Assembly: GCA_033064195.1 (NCBI GenBank) | Contig: JARBJD010000104.1 | Coordinates: forward strand, 62,001 to 126,000 | DNA: 64,000 bases | From: Blattamonas nauphoetae | Lineage: Eukaryota > Preaxostyla > Oxymonadida | Reading direction: 5' to 3' | In this document: positions 55,070 to 64,000 of the stretch, one piece after another | Position numbering within the stretch: position 1 is the stretch's first letter | Layout: the number at the start of each line of letters is the position of its first letter | Notes under the pieces: model-generated | The model's database searches: none | What the model saw: only the letters and a program-made list of their open reading frames with translations | What the model was told of the DNA's origin: nothing | Translations under genes and position numbers: made by a program

Positions 55070-56441
55070 TTACTTAGCTTTCTTTGGTCTTTCTGTCAGG
55101 AAAGTAATTGAATCTGTTTGTAACTGTTTCAAAGGATCAGCAGAGAAAGCCTGATGGACCGGTTGGAGAAGACCTGTCAAGGCCTCAGAAACTGAAGTCT
55201 TGAATTGGCCTAACTGGACGGCTCCGCTTTCGAGATCAACTCGAATCTCGTCAAGTGTTTTGTATTCCCTGTGAGACGTAGAAGATGAAAACAAATAAAC
55301 TTATCGGATATTTTGATCGACCCTGCTAAAGGAAGAATGAGAACGGAAATCCAGTTGAAAAGTGATGACTGCTCCTCAAATGGCAGTTTTGGGTCGAAGA
55401 ACGCTTTGGTGATCTTCTTTTTGATTTGGTCCTATTGGAAAACGAACATAGTGGAGAGGATATCAATTGAAACCCAATATTCAGCAAACCGGTGTGTCGT
55501 CAATGAACACGGTTGAGGCGAGAATAGATTTCTTTTCCACTTGGGCAGGTCCAGCAAGAGATTTGACAGAAGCTGGGAGAGATCAGAAATGCAATGAAAG
55601 GAGCAGACATTCCTTCAGGAAGAGCGGGACTTTGATTTTTTTGATTTGGCAGTATTCAGTCATAACTGCAGCGATTTGAGTGTGTTCTGGAGACAGAAGA
55701 ACAATGTCAGGGAGGGAACGCTGGAAAGTTGGAATGGTGATGTCTTGTGGCTGGACGATATGGATGAAGAGAATAGGAGTTAGCATACGACACCAAAGAT
55801 CATGTTTGCACAGTGCATGCAAGGGAGCATGATGTGAGAGGCACACAAATCTCCATCTTTCAGACCGAGGAGATCACGTGAAATACTGAATTAATGATGA
55901 GACGGTGGAAAACAAACTTTTTGAGTGTAGTAGCTGAGAAGCATTGTGAGACAAACAAAACTTGTTCCCAATATTTTGCCTTGTCTCCAAACTCTTCTTT
56001 GGTCCAAATGAGTTGGACTTTCTCTCCAAATGGAACTCCAAGAGATTTCAGAGTCTGAAAACGGTTGTGAGGCGGGGATGAGCAAAAAACACACTTCAAT
56101 GTAATAGTTAGCAACACTCCTGATTTTTTCGAGGTTTCCACCACAAAGTTCTCAGAATGAATGAGAGAGAAGAAAAAAGAGAGTGGAAGTTGTTCATGAA
56201 AGATACTCATCAGGGACGAGATCCAATCACCCACTGACAAAGTAATTGTACAGCCAAGGGCAACAAGCGTTTTGAGATCATGGGCTTTTCTGACAGTTTC
56301 AGAGAATGTGATCTTTCCGTCTGGGACAACAGTATCGTAGACATGAACAGGTTTGCCAGACGACAGGAGCGCTTGGACCTGGTCGAGGTTTTCGTTCTCT
56401 GGGAAGAGATTTTTCAAGATATCAGTTGATGCTTGAGTCAT
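55070..56441 (-). CDS. Tyrosyl-tRNA synthetase-like protein with degenerate catalytic motifs
   Basis: Eukaryotic-type TyrRS fold spread over about six exons. Recognisable segments are LSSGKPVHVYDTVVPDGKITF, CTITLSVGDWISSLM, VQLIWTKEEFGDKAKYWEQV, MLPCMHCANMIFG, AAVMTEYCQIKKIKVPL, STVFIDDTPV and the C-terminal helices (YKTLDEIRVDLESG...). The key motifs are changed. The HIGH-like site (HIAQ/HxGH in homologues) reads ITFS; the tyrosine-site PCMQCADI reads PCMHCANM; and after splicing a 35-nt intron the KMSKS position reads VEKKS. All three losses argue for a protein that does not aminoacylate. Start MTQASTDIL at 56441; stop after ERPKKAK. Confidence 0.75.
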
Positions 56442-56642
56442 GGAAATCGGGAACGTGTCGGAATTATTTTCCTATGGGTTCGGCTTGGATCAAACAGATC
56501 TAGAGTTCTGGAGACGTGAAAAGTTGTAAAGAGTCTGTAAAAATAATTCACAAAGTCAATAAGAATCAAAACATCATGAAATGTTCATGAAATCAAGATT
56601 GATTCAACAAAAATATATCTAGAGAGTGTATTTGCGTTCAAT

Positions 56643-59600
56643 CTACGGGATGACATTATCGGCTGGCATGGGTGGAATTGAAGATTCCGGTGGTTGATCA
56701 TTTTTCTTTTTGGGTCGTTTTGGAGCCCTTTTTTGGACATCACCAGTTTCTGTTGTGGCTGGTTCCTTTTCTGGTTTTGTGGGTTTGCTTCTTTTCTGTT
56801 TTTCAACAACAGCTTTTGGCTTCGGTTGGGCCTGCTTTGCCTTCGCTAGTTTCTTTGCTTCTTTCAGTTTCTCCTTATCCAGTCGCTCTTTCTCCTGTTT
56901 TCGTTCGTCTTCCCTCCTCATCCTCTCTTTCTCCTTCTCGTCCGCTTTGATAATCGCATGTGCCACACTTTCTGCCTTCCTCCGAATCTCTTCCACACTC
57001 CTCGACTTCGCAAAAGGCCTGAAGGCAAATAGCGGTGACATCACGACCACTTCCTTCAAAAGCTCCCACCGCCCATACAACTCCGGTTGTTGATACAGAA
57101 GCATCGCCATTGCTCGCTCATCCGACCCCGACCAGCAGAGATTGGTGATTGCATTCGATGAGAGAGTGGCTGGAGGGGTATCGTGTGGCTTCAGCCCCTG
57201 TTTGGTGACTTGTGAGGGTGGGAGTGCTTTGACATACATGGAGAACGAGGCTGGATTTTCTGAAGTCGGGATTTGGAGGAAGGTTGGGACAGCGGCTGGG
57301 AGGATGTCGTCGATCGTGAAGGGATGGACTGGTTGGGTGGTGGATTGTGCTGTTGAGGGGGAGATGAATGTGAATGGTGTGGTAAAGGTGAGTTGCGTTG
57401 GATCGTCGATTGTGAAGACATTGCGCATGCTCTCCTCCCTTTTCAGTTTAAGCTGATCCACCATGTGGGTGATCGCTTGTTTCTCCTCCTCCATTCGCTT
57501 CATCCTCTCCTCTCCTTTCTCAATCTGTCCCTTGACCTTCTCCCATTCCTCCAGTTCGTATCCTCTCTCCCAAAACACTTGCGAATATGCTGTCACCTCT
57601 TCCTCTGTCTTCCCCTGAAGTTCCGACGTGATCAGACCAAGTTGGTCTCGTCCATATTTCGCTGAAAGACGAACAAATGAATTGAAATCCTTTCGTGACC
57701 ATTTCGGGAAGCCTTGCTTGGAGAGAACACTCAAGTCGTGGAGTTCGGAGAGGGTGAGGAAGTCAGGGACAAGGACGGTAGAGTCAGTTTGTGTGTCGTC
57801 TTTGGTGAGGGGATCTGTTTCAACAGATGGGAGAACAGGCGACGGCTTGGAAAGTGTCGGTTCTTTCAGCGATTCGTCAGCTGGTTCATCCTTCAACATT
57901 TCTGAGCCTTCGACTTGTGTTGTTTCTTCTGCTTTGAACGGTTCCTGCGTCTTGATGAGCTGGAAGGGGAGTGGAGTGGGAGAGGTGAGGAGAGGAGGAG
58001 GTGTCGGCGAGGGGATGCCAGGCGTGTTGGCGAAAGGTGAAGTATCTGCAGGTGTTGGAGTGACGTTCAGCGGGTTAAACACGAGTGTTGAGAAAGGCGT
58101 GACTGACTCGAGTGCCTCTGGGCTGGTGACTGGCTCGTCTTTTAACATCTCACTTTCCTGTTTAGCTTGACGGTGCGCTTTCTCCTTCTCCATTGTCGCC
58201 AGCATCGCCCGGATCTTCTCTCGCCGCTTTCTTTCCGCTTTCCGCTCGTCCTTCCGAAGCTCCTTCTGCCTCGTCTTCTCCATCTTCCGAAGCTCGTTCA
58301 TTCCCATCCGCTTCCGCCGTTCCCACGTTCGTTGAATGTCTTCTCCGAAATCAACCAAAAACTCTTTCTCCTTCTGCTCCAGTTTGTCACACAAATACAC
58401 AAACCGAGGCGGATAGAACTGGAAGGGGAACGTGACGGGTGGCTTCTGCAGCTTGTCCAGGATCAGCTTCCTCATTCTCCGTTCTTCCTGTTCCTCCTTC
58501 CTTCGTTCTTTTCGTTTAGTCTTGTCCGACGAAAGCTTCGCAAACGCTTGTCGGAAATATTCGTTCTCGTTCATCGTCGGCTTCATGTTTGCGCGCTGGC
58601 GTGGCATGTCGATGATGATGGGAGCTGTGAGCGACACGACCTCCCCGTTCTCGTCTGTGTACGTCAACCCATCGTCTTCGTCTCCCCAGAAACGCTTGTC
58701 TGTCGTGCTTGTTCCGCTCTCCTGTCCGTATGTTCCGTCGAACACGAGTGTGAAGTCCTCTCCTTTCTTCTCCATCTTGTTATTCCATTCGCCTGTCTTC
58801 TCCATCGACCGTGCAAGCAGCTTTTCCAGATCGAACGTTGCCTCCTCAGCGAGTTTCGCTTTGCCCTTCATCTCTGCCGCCTTCTCCACATCAACAGTGG
58901 GCTGGACAGGACTTTTGGGGCCTCCGTCCTGAGCATCCCCGTCTTGATCCTCGTTCAGGATCTCTCTCGCTCCGTGCCGGACCATTGAGAGGAGATCTTC
59001 CTTTGCCAGCTTGCTCGAGCTATCGTTCTCCACCAGTCGACCTTTTTGGATGACGATGTGGTCGAGATGGAGCTTCATTCGGGCCCGCTCCACAATTTTT
59101 TCTTCGATGGTGTGTTCGGAGACGAACCGCCAGATTCGCACCTCCTTCTTCTGCCCAATTCTGTGGCATCGATCGATTGCCTGGAGATCCGCCTGTGGGT
59201 TCCAATCAGAATCGTAAAGAATGACAGTGTTAGCTGCAACAAGCGAGATGCCCAGACCGCCAGCACGTGTTGAGATGAGGAAGATCCACGTTCGATCGTC
59301 CTGGCTGTCCACATCAATGGCAGATGGAGCATCGTCGCTGTCGTCCACCTCCTCACCTGCCTTTCTTCTGCGTCGCTTGTCCTTCTCTCGCTCTGCTCGC
59401 GCGATGGCGTCTCTCTCCAGAGCAGCTGCTTGTCGACTGCCTGACATGAAATCCGGACGAGGCGTGCGGGGATGCCACTCGTTCACGAAATGCTCGATTT
59501 GGTACTCACGATCGTCCATGTTCGTGTTTCCGTCAATTCTGAAGCATTGGATCCCATTCAGCCAGAGAGCGTCCTGGATGATGTCCAACATTTTGGTCAT

Positions 59601-61501
59601 TTGACAGAACACGACCACTTTGCTTTTCTGCTCCCAACACTTTCCCAGAAGACCCATAAGAACTTTCATCTTTCCCGATGCATTGATCAATTGTTCACCC
59701 CATTCTTTCAGTTCGCGAGGGTCCCTCTGCAACTGTCCTTGCGCGTTCTTCTTCGCCTCTGGGAAGGGTGGTTGTGAGTTGGGGAAGAGATAAGGATGAT
59801 TGCAGCACTTCCGCATGTGCATGGCAATGTTCAGAAGACGCATCCGATCGTTGCTGAGACCGTTGATCGCGTCGATGTCCTTGAAGAGAAGCGAGCGATA
59901 CCACATCTTCTGCTGTGAGGTGAGTGGGACGAAGACAATCGTTTCTTTCTTTTGGGGGAGTGTCTCCACATCTGATTTGAGACGGCGGAGGAGGAAAGGG
60001 CGGAGGATGCGGTGGAGTTGGGAGACGAAGAGCTCGGATTGGTGTTTGGTCAGTTTGAATGACTCGTCGAAGATGGACGAGTCGCTGAAGACAGTTGGGA
60101 GGAGGAAGTTGAGAAGAGCCCAGAGCTGAAAGAGAAGAGAAGCAAAATGAGAAGTAAGGAGAAGAGGGGAATGAAGAAATGTGAAATCAATTGTCCTTGT
60201 TCTCACTCTTCCACACTTCGTGTAAGTTGTTCTGGAGTGGTGTTCCAGTCAAGAGAAGTCGATGTTGAGAGTAGAACGATCGGATGACAATGGAGAACTT
60301 AGCCTGGTCGTTCTTCATTCGATGGGCTTCGTCGATGATGATATAGTCCCATTTGATTTTGCGAAGCGCCGCTTTTTCAACGAGAATCATTTCGTATGTC
60401 GTGATACATAGATCGAACGTTCCAGGACGGAGCTGAGTGCGGATTATTTCGGGCTGTGACAAAATAGAAGGAGAAACATGTGATTAACGCAGAAAAATAC
60501 TCTTTCTTCTTTTGATCCAATTAGTCGGACAGCTTTGAGTGTTGGACAGAACTTTCTGACTTCGTTCATCCAATTACCCATTGTTGATTTTGGAGCGACA
60601 ACAAGATGCGGACCAGGTTTTCCTCGATGCACTTTGAGATATACCAGCAATGAAAGTGATTGGAGGGTCTTTCCAAGTCCCTGAGAAGATTTGAGACAGA
60701 GAAGAACGTGTCAATGAGATCGGATAGATGGAAAAAGATAACAGATGGGAGATAAAGTCAAGAGGCAAACCATTTCATCTGCCAAAATTCCATGGAGATT
60801 GTTTTCATAGAGAGAGATCAACCAATTGAGTCCCTCCAATTGATACGACCTCATTTGTCCTCGAACGCCACTAGGTTGCACATCAAGATGAGTAACATTG
60901 CGCTTCACTATATGAATAAAACGAAAACGTTGATGATGGAGAAATCGACGTCGTAAGGTATTGATGCAAAAATGAGAGATGACGATTTAATCTAGCACAA
61001 ACAACGGAGGCACACCCTGAATTTGCTGTAATATAGAGAGTAGGCCAGTCTCATCATCATTATCACCGTCCTGATCAAGAGCCTGCGTCTGAGTTGCATC
61101 ATCATCAATTTCTTCATTCTGTGCATGATATTGGAAAAAAATGGTCAAAAAATGAGAGCAGATACATCATCACCAGTATGTGACAATCTTTTTTGTAATT
61201 GTGGACGATGTGAAGGAGTTCTTTTCAAATTTACCTGTCCATTTGTTTGAGGGGTTCCTTGAAGTTGGTTTCGCAAGAGATTGGAAACTTCGCCTTTAAT
61301 TGATTTCAAAACAACATTGTTTTCAGCCTAGTTAGAAGAGAAATCATGAAAAAAATGGTATATTGAAAAATGAGAGAGGAATCGTGAACAGATTAGAAAA
61401 TCAAAAACTTCTTCTTGATTGGCAATTCTGAGATCTTCTTCATCTAGTTCAACATTTACATCTTCGATTTCCGATGAACTGTCATCTTGATGACCGGACA
61501 T
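56643..61501 (-). CDS. ISWI: ISWI-family SNF2 chromatin-remodelling ATPase
   Basis: Nucleosome-spacing ATPase. It begins [22 protein letters not shown] at 61501. Small 5' exons lead to [30 protein letters not shown] spliced to GLGKTLQSL (Walker A), then [60 protein letters not shown] and HRIGQ. After the motor come a HAND-like segment ([15 protein letters not shown]), a SANT domain ([24 protein letters not shown]...[26 protein letters not shown]) and a SLIDE-like region ([23 protein letters not shown]). This order is diagnostic of ISWI. An insert of about 60 basic then acidic residues interrupts lobe 2 just before STRAGGLG. The C-terminus is Lys-rich. The 3' 3.5 kb is a single exon; the 5' end has about seven introns. 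Confidence 0.92.
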
Positions 61502-61783
61502 GGATGAAAAAAAATATGGAAGGATCGACACAGTTCTGACATGATTCCACTCAAATACTATTCCAAGGCGAGAAAACGTCTTAAAACGTGGAGCTAGGTG
61601 TAATTTTTCTTGACTTACAGTCCATTTGTACAGAGGATCCTTCATGTCTTCGATCGACCCAGAGAAACCGTTCAATAGTCGTTGCAGTTAGAATTGGCGT
61701 GAATTCGTGCGTTCAAAGGTATTTCCTCCTATCTTCTCCTTAAATGACCATTTCCCTTGTTCTTTTGTGCTTTCATCACGTAG
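61502..61783. promoter_or_regulatory. Divergent promoter region between ISWI and Kelch genes
   Basis: The start codons of two oppositely oriented genes are 282 bp apart, so their promoters must lie here or overlap. No TATA box or known motif is claimed. A possible 5' intron of the Kelch gene (GTATTTCC at about 61718 to CGTAG at 61783) would shorten the shared region. Confidence 0.4.
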
Positions 61784-63943
61784 ATGTCCATTTTGTCACG
61801 ACAACCTGGAAAATCCACCGATATTCCATACCTGTACACTCTCCCAACATATCACATCAAAACTTCACCTCCACTTCCTAATATACTTTCGATGGCCGGG
61901 GTTTCAATGAATTTAACTTCACCTGATGATACCCATCGAGCCAATTCTTTCGATGTCTTTCTCTGCGGTGGGTGCAGTAAGGACCACAAAATACAGCCAT
62001 GTGATGGAATATTTCTCAATTCAAATGACGGCACAACACTTCAAATAACTCAAGACCTTATCAATCAGGTAAAAACTGAGCTCGCCCAACAGAAACGCGA
62101 GAAAGAGGAGCAGGCTCTGGCAAACCGACAATCTGATGATCTCGGAGGCCATAAAAGCAACAATCCCGCTCCTGAAGAAATTCATCCTTTGATTAAGCGC
62201 GGGATGGTCCAGATGGAGAATTCACCATCACCACGATACAATCATCATTTATTCGTCTACGGTGACTCAATCTGGATGCTCTGTGGATGGGATGGGCACC
62301 ATGCCTACCCAGAACTATATGCATTTGATCCAGTGTCTCTAACATGGTTCGCCCATCCAGAAACGATCGCACCCGAAGTTTCTCCGATCCCCCCACATCA
62401 ATTCCCCTGTGTCGTTCAATTCGGAAGGCATGGCCAATATATTTTGATTTATGGATCATGGGGAGTCAATCAATCTTCTCAAATCACTCTTCTCTCCCTT
62501 CAAGGCCTCGGACTCCCAACATTCGTCAAACCAAAAGTGGCTGGTGATATCCCCCCGTCGACGTACGGCGTGTGTGGCTGTGCTGTCGCTGTTGATGAAT
62601 CTGTTTTTGACGTCTACCTCTTGTTTGGGCAGCATTGGAGACCGGAGGAGATGATTGTGATTCCAGGAGGGATGAGAGAGAAGGAGCTAGAACGGAAGAA
62701 AGGGGAGGAGGAAGAGAAACAAAAGAAGAAAGGGAACAAGAAGAAGGGAGCGGTGGAAGAGCCAACTATCAGCCCGGAAGATCTCGTTGAATTCGAGGCC
62801 CGTGGGAAGGGCACGTGTTGGATCCTTCGAGTCGAGGAGAAGAATTTCGAAGGAAGTGGCTCAGTCACCTGGTCACCTCTCGCCCCGCCAAAGCGGCCAG
62901 TTCTCCCATCTGCCACAAAAACAGCTGTCGCAAAGAAAGGGAATCAGAAGCAAGTGGAGGAGGAAGAGGAAGATGAAGACACAAAGAAGCTGAAGGCACA
63001 GACCGCTCCCAAACGCGAAAAATTGGTGTTTCCGGATTTGCGGATATTCGGACAGTGCTGCTCAGTCGGCGAGAACATCTTTGTGATGGGTGGAGAGAGG
63101 GTGAGTGGAGATGGAGTTGTGGACGGAGTTCATTTGGGCGATGTTTGGTCGCTCAACATCAAAACCAGAATGTGGAGACCGCACACTTTCATCACTCCGC
63201 CTTCCAACGCGTCGACACCACCGCCTTCACTGCGATCGTCAATTGTCTCAACTTCATCGAAACACACCCAAAATGAACCCGACAGTCGACATTCGAATGG
63301 TCCTGAACCTGAGCAGGACAAGAATGATGAAGGGAGGCCGGATGAACAAGAGGAGGGCGAACATCAAGAGCCGGAAACACAATCCGACCCGTCAGACGAT
63401 TTCACGACTCAACCATTCCAGGAACTGTCTGCATCGTTCCCCACTCAGCCACACAAGCGATACGAACCATACCGTCGCGATTGGCACACAGAACAGCTCC
63501 AAATTCCCGAACACGCGCTCATGTCGAAGTATCGAGCAAATCCCACTCCGTCCAAGCCTTCTTCGACGGCAGTGAGTCGAGCGGGCACACAGCGACTCTC
63601 TCTCCCGCAGGAGGACCCGTTCATTCTCAGCGAGATTGAACGAGTGAAGCTGAGCTCCTCCAGAATCACGCCGTTCATCAGGAACCCGAAGACTGACGTT
63701 CCAACATTCGTTCCTCGAGCACATTTCGTACTCGCCCCACTCACTCCACCCACAATCCCTCCCTCATCGCTGACAGCCAGTCAGGCTCAAGCTAATCTTG
63801 CGAGTCTGCCCCCGTCCGAACGGAATGAAGAGCGGAACAAGATCATGCAGGGGTATCCGAGAGTCCCCTTCTTTGTTTATGGGGGTGAGAGCGATCAAGA
63901 CCCACTTGGGGATTTTCTTGTAATTGATCTCCCTCTGGAATAA
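61784..63943 (+). CDS. Kelch-repeat beta-propeller protein
   Basis: Kelch blades are seen at DVFLCGGCSKDHKIQPCDGIF, RYNHHLFVYGDSIWMLCGWDG...LYAFDPVSLTWFAHP, YILIYGSWGVNQSSQ, CAVAVDESVFDVYLLFG, CCSVGENIFVMGGERV...LGDVWSLNIKTRMWRPH, and VPFFVYGGESDQDPLGDFLVIDL. The blades are separated by long low-complexity loops: a Lys/Glu stretch near 62680-62760 and an acidic Pro/Gln region near 63200-63420. The last strand at the very C-terminus probably closes the propeller with the first blade. No BTB or other domain is present. ATG 61784 is the first in frame, but ATG 61891 (MAGVSMNLT) just before the first blade may be the real start. Function unknown; Kelch propellers are generally protein scaffolds. 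Confidence 0.75.
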   Translation: MSILSRQPGKSTDIPYLYTLPTYHIKTSPPLPNILSMAGVSMNLTSPDDTHRANSFDVFLCGGCSKDHKIQPCDGIFLNSNDGTTLQITQDLINQVKTELAQQKREKEEQALANRQSDDLGGHKSNNPAPEEIHPLIKRGMVQMENSPSPRYNHHLFVYGDSIWMLCGWDGHHAYPELYAFDPVSLTWFAHPETIAPEVSPIPPHQFPCVVQFGRHGQYILIYGSWGVNQSSQITLLSLQGLGLPTFVKPKVAGDIPPSTYGVCGCAVAVDESVFDVYLLFGQHWRPEEMIVIPGGMREKELERKKGEEEEKQKKKGNKKKGAVEEPTISPEDLVEFEARGKGTCWILRVEEKNFEGSGSVTWSPLAPPKRPVLPSATKTAVAKKGNQKQVEEEEEDEDTKKLKAQTAPKREKLVFPDLRIFGQCCSVGENIFVMGGERVSGDGVVDGVHLGDVWSLNIKTRMWRPHTFITPPSNASTPPPSLRSSIVSTSSKHTQNEPDSRHSNGPEPEQDKNDEGRPDEQEEGEHQEPETQSDPSDDFTTQPFQELSASFPTQPHKRYEPYRRDWHTEQLQIPEHALMSKYRANPTPSKPSSTAVSRAGTQRLSLPQEDPFILSEIERVKLSSSRITPFIRNPKTDVPTFVPRAHFVLAPLTPPTIPPSSLTASQAQANLASLPPSERNEERNKIMQGYPRVPFFVYGGESDQDPLGDFLVIDLPLE

Positions 63944-64000
63944 TTGATTCACTTTTCGTTTTATTTTTCATCATTTTAGCAATCTCTCTTCTTTTCTAAA

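Noticed and set aside
1-64000. tRNA, rRNA or snRNA genes
   Set aside because: Looked for T-arm-like GGTTCGAATCC and rRNA-conserved blocks by eye and saw none; a tRNA or covariance-model scan would be decisive.

Overview
This is eukaryotic nuclear DNA from a unicellular protist. Genes are dense, on both strands, and use the standard genetic code (TAA, TAG and TGA all end recognisable proteins). Many genes carry very short GT-AG introns, mostly 29 to 65 nt. Introns, eIF3i, SMC1, ISWI and casein kinase 1 exclude a prokaryote. The style (tiny introns, many large secreted beta-helix proteins, mannose-6-phosphate-receptor-like small secreted proteins) reminds me of an oxymonad such as Blattamonas, but that is only a guess. 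No retroviral, LTR or Polinton-like element was recognised.

Layout. 1-6.7 kb: conserved housekeeping genes: the 3' part of SMC1 (cohesin), a tandem PH-domain protein, a casein kinase 1 and a PRA1-like membrane protein. 6.9-31.4 kb: an accessory block built on a large inverted duplication. Each arm carries a shortened actin-related protein followed by a giant secreted single-pass membrane protein, and the two arms meet tail to tail around a spacer of about 0.4 kb. The left arm has three DNA-transposon insertions (one with a further element nested in it) that the right arm lacks. Removing each element with one copy of its target-site duplication leaves exactly 5,868 nt of in-frame coding sequence. 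Two of the elements carry host-type genes as cargo: a relic of another surface-protein gene, and a PHO80-like cyclin. A third, truncated copy of the surface gene lies at 7.0-8.3 kb and is split by an hAT-like foldback element.

32-47 kb: a compact run of host genes: a PPR-like/TrmB-like methyltransferase, an MRH-domain secreted protein, a protein with SUMO-interaction-like motifs, a tandem calponin-homology protein, a membrane protein, a ubiquitin-like protein, an F-box/SPRY protein, a RarA/WRNIP1 clamp-associated ATPase and a TM2-domain protein. A second hAT-like foldback element is at 45.4 kb. 47-51 kb is gene-poor: lysine/acid-rich open frames that may be decaying, then a 2.3-kb near-perfect palindrome.

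51-64 kb: a CCCH zinc-finger protein, eIF3i with a long Lys/Glu tail, a tyrosyl-tRNA synthetase-like protein whose catalytic signatures have decayed, the ISWI chromatin-remodelling ATPase, and a Kelch-repeat protein divergently oriented from ISWI. Exon boundaries were worked out by eye from frame continuity and family alignment; without RNA data they remain provisional.
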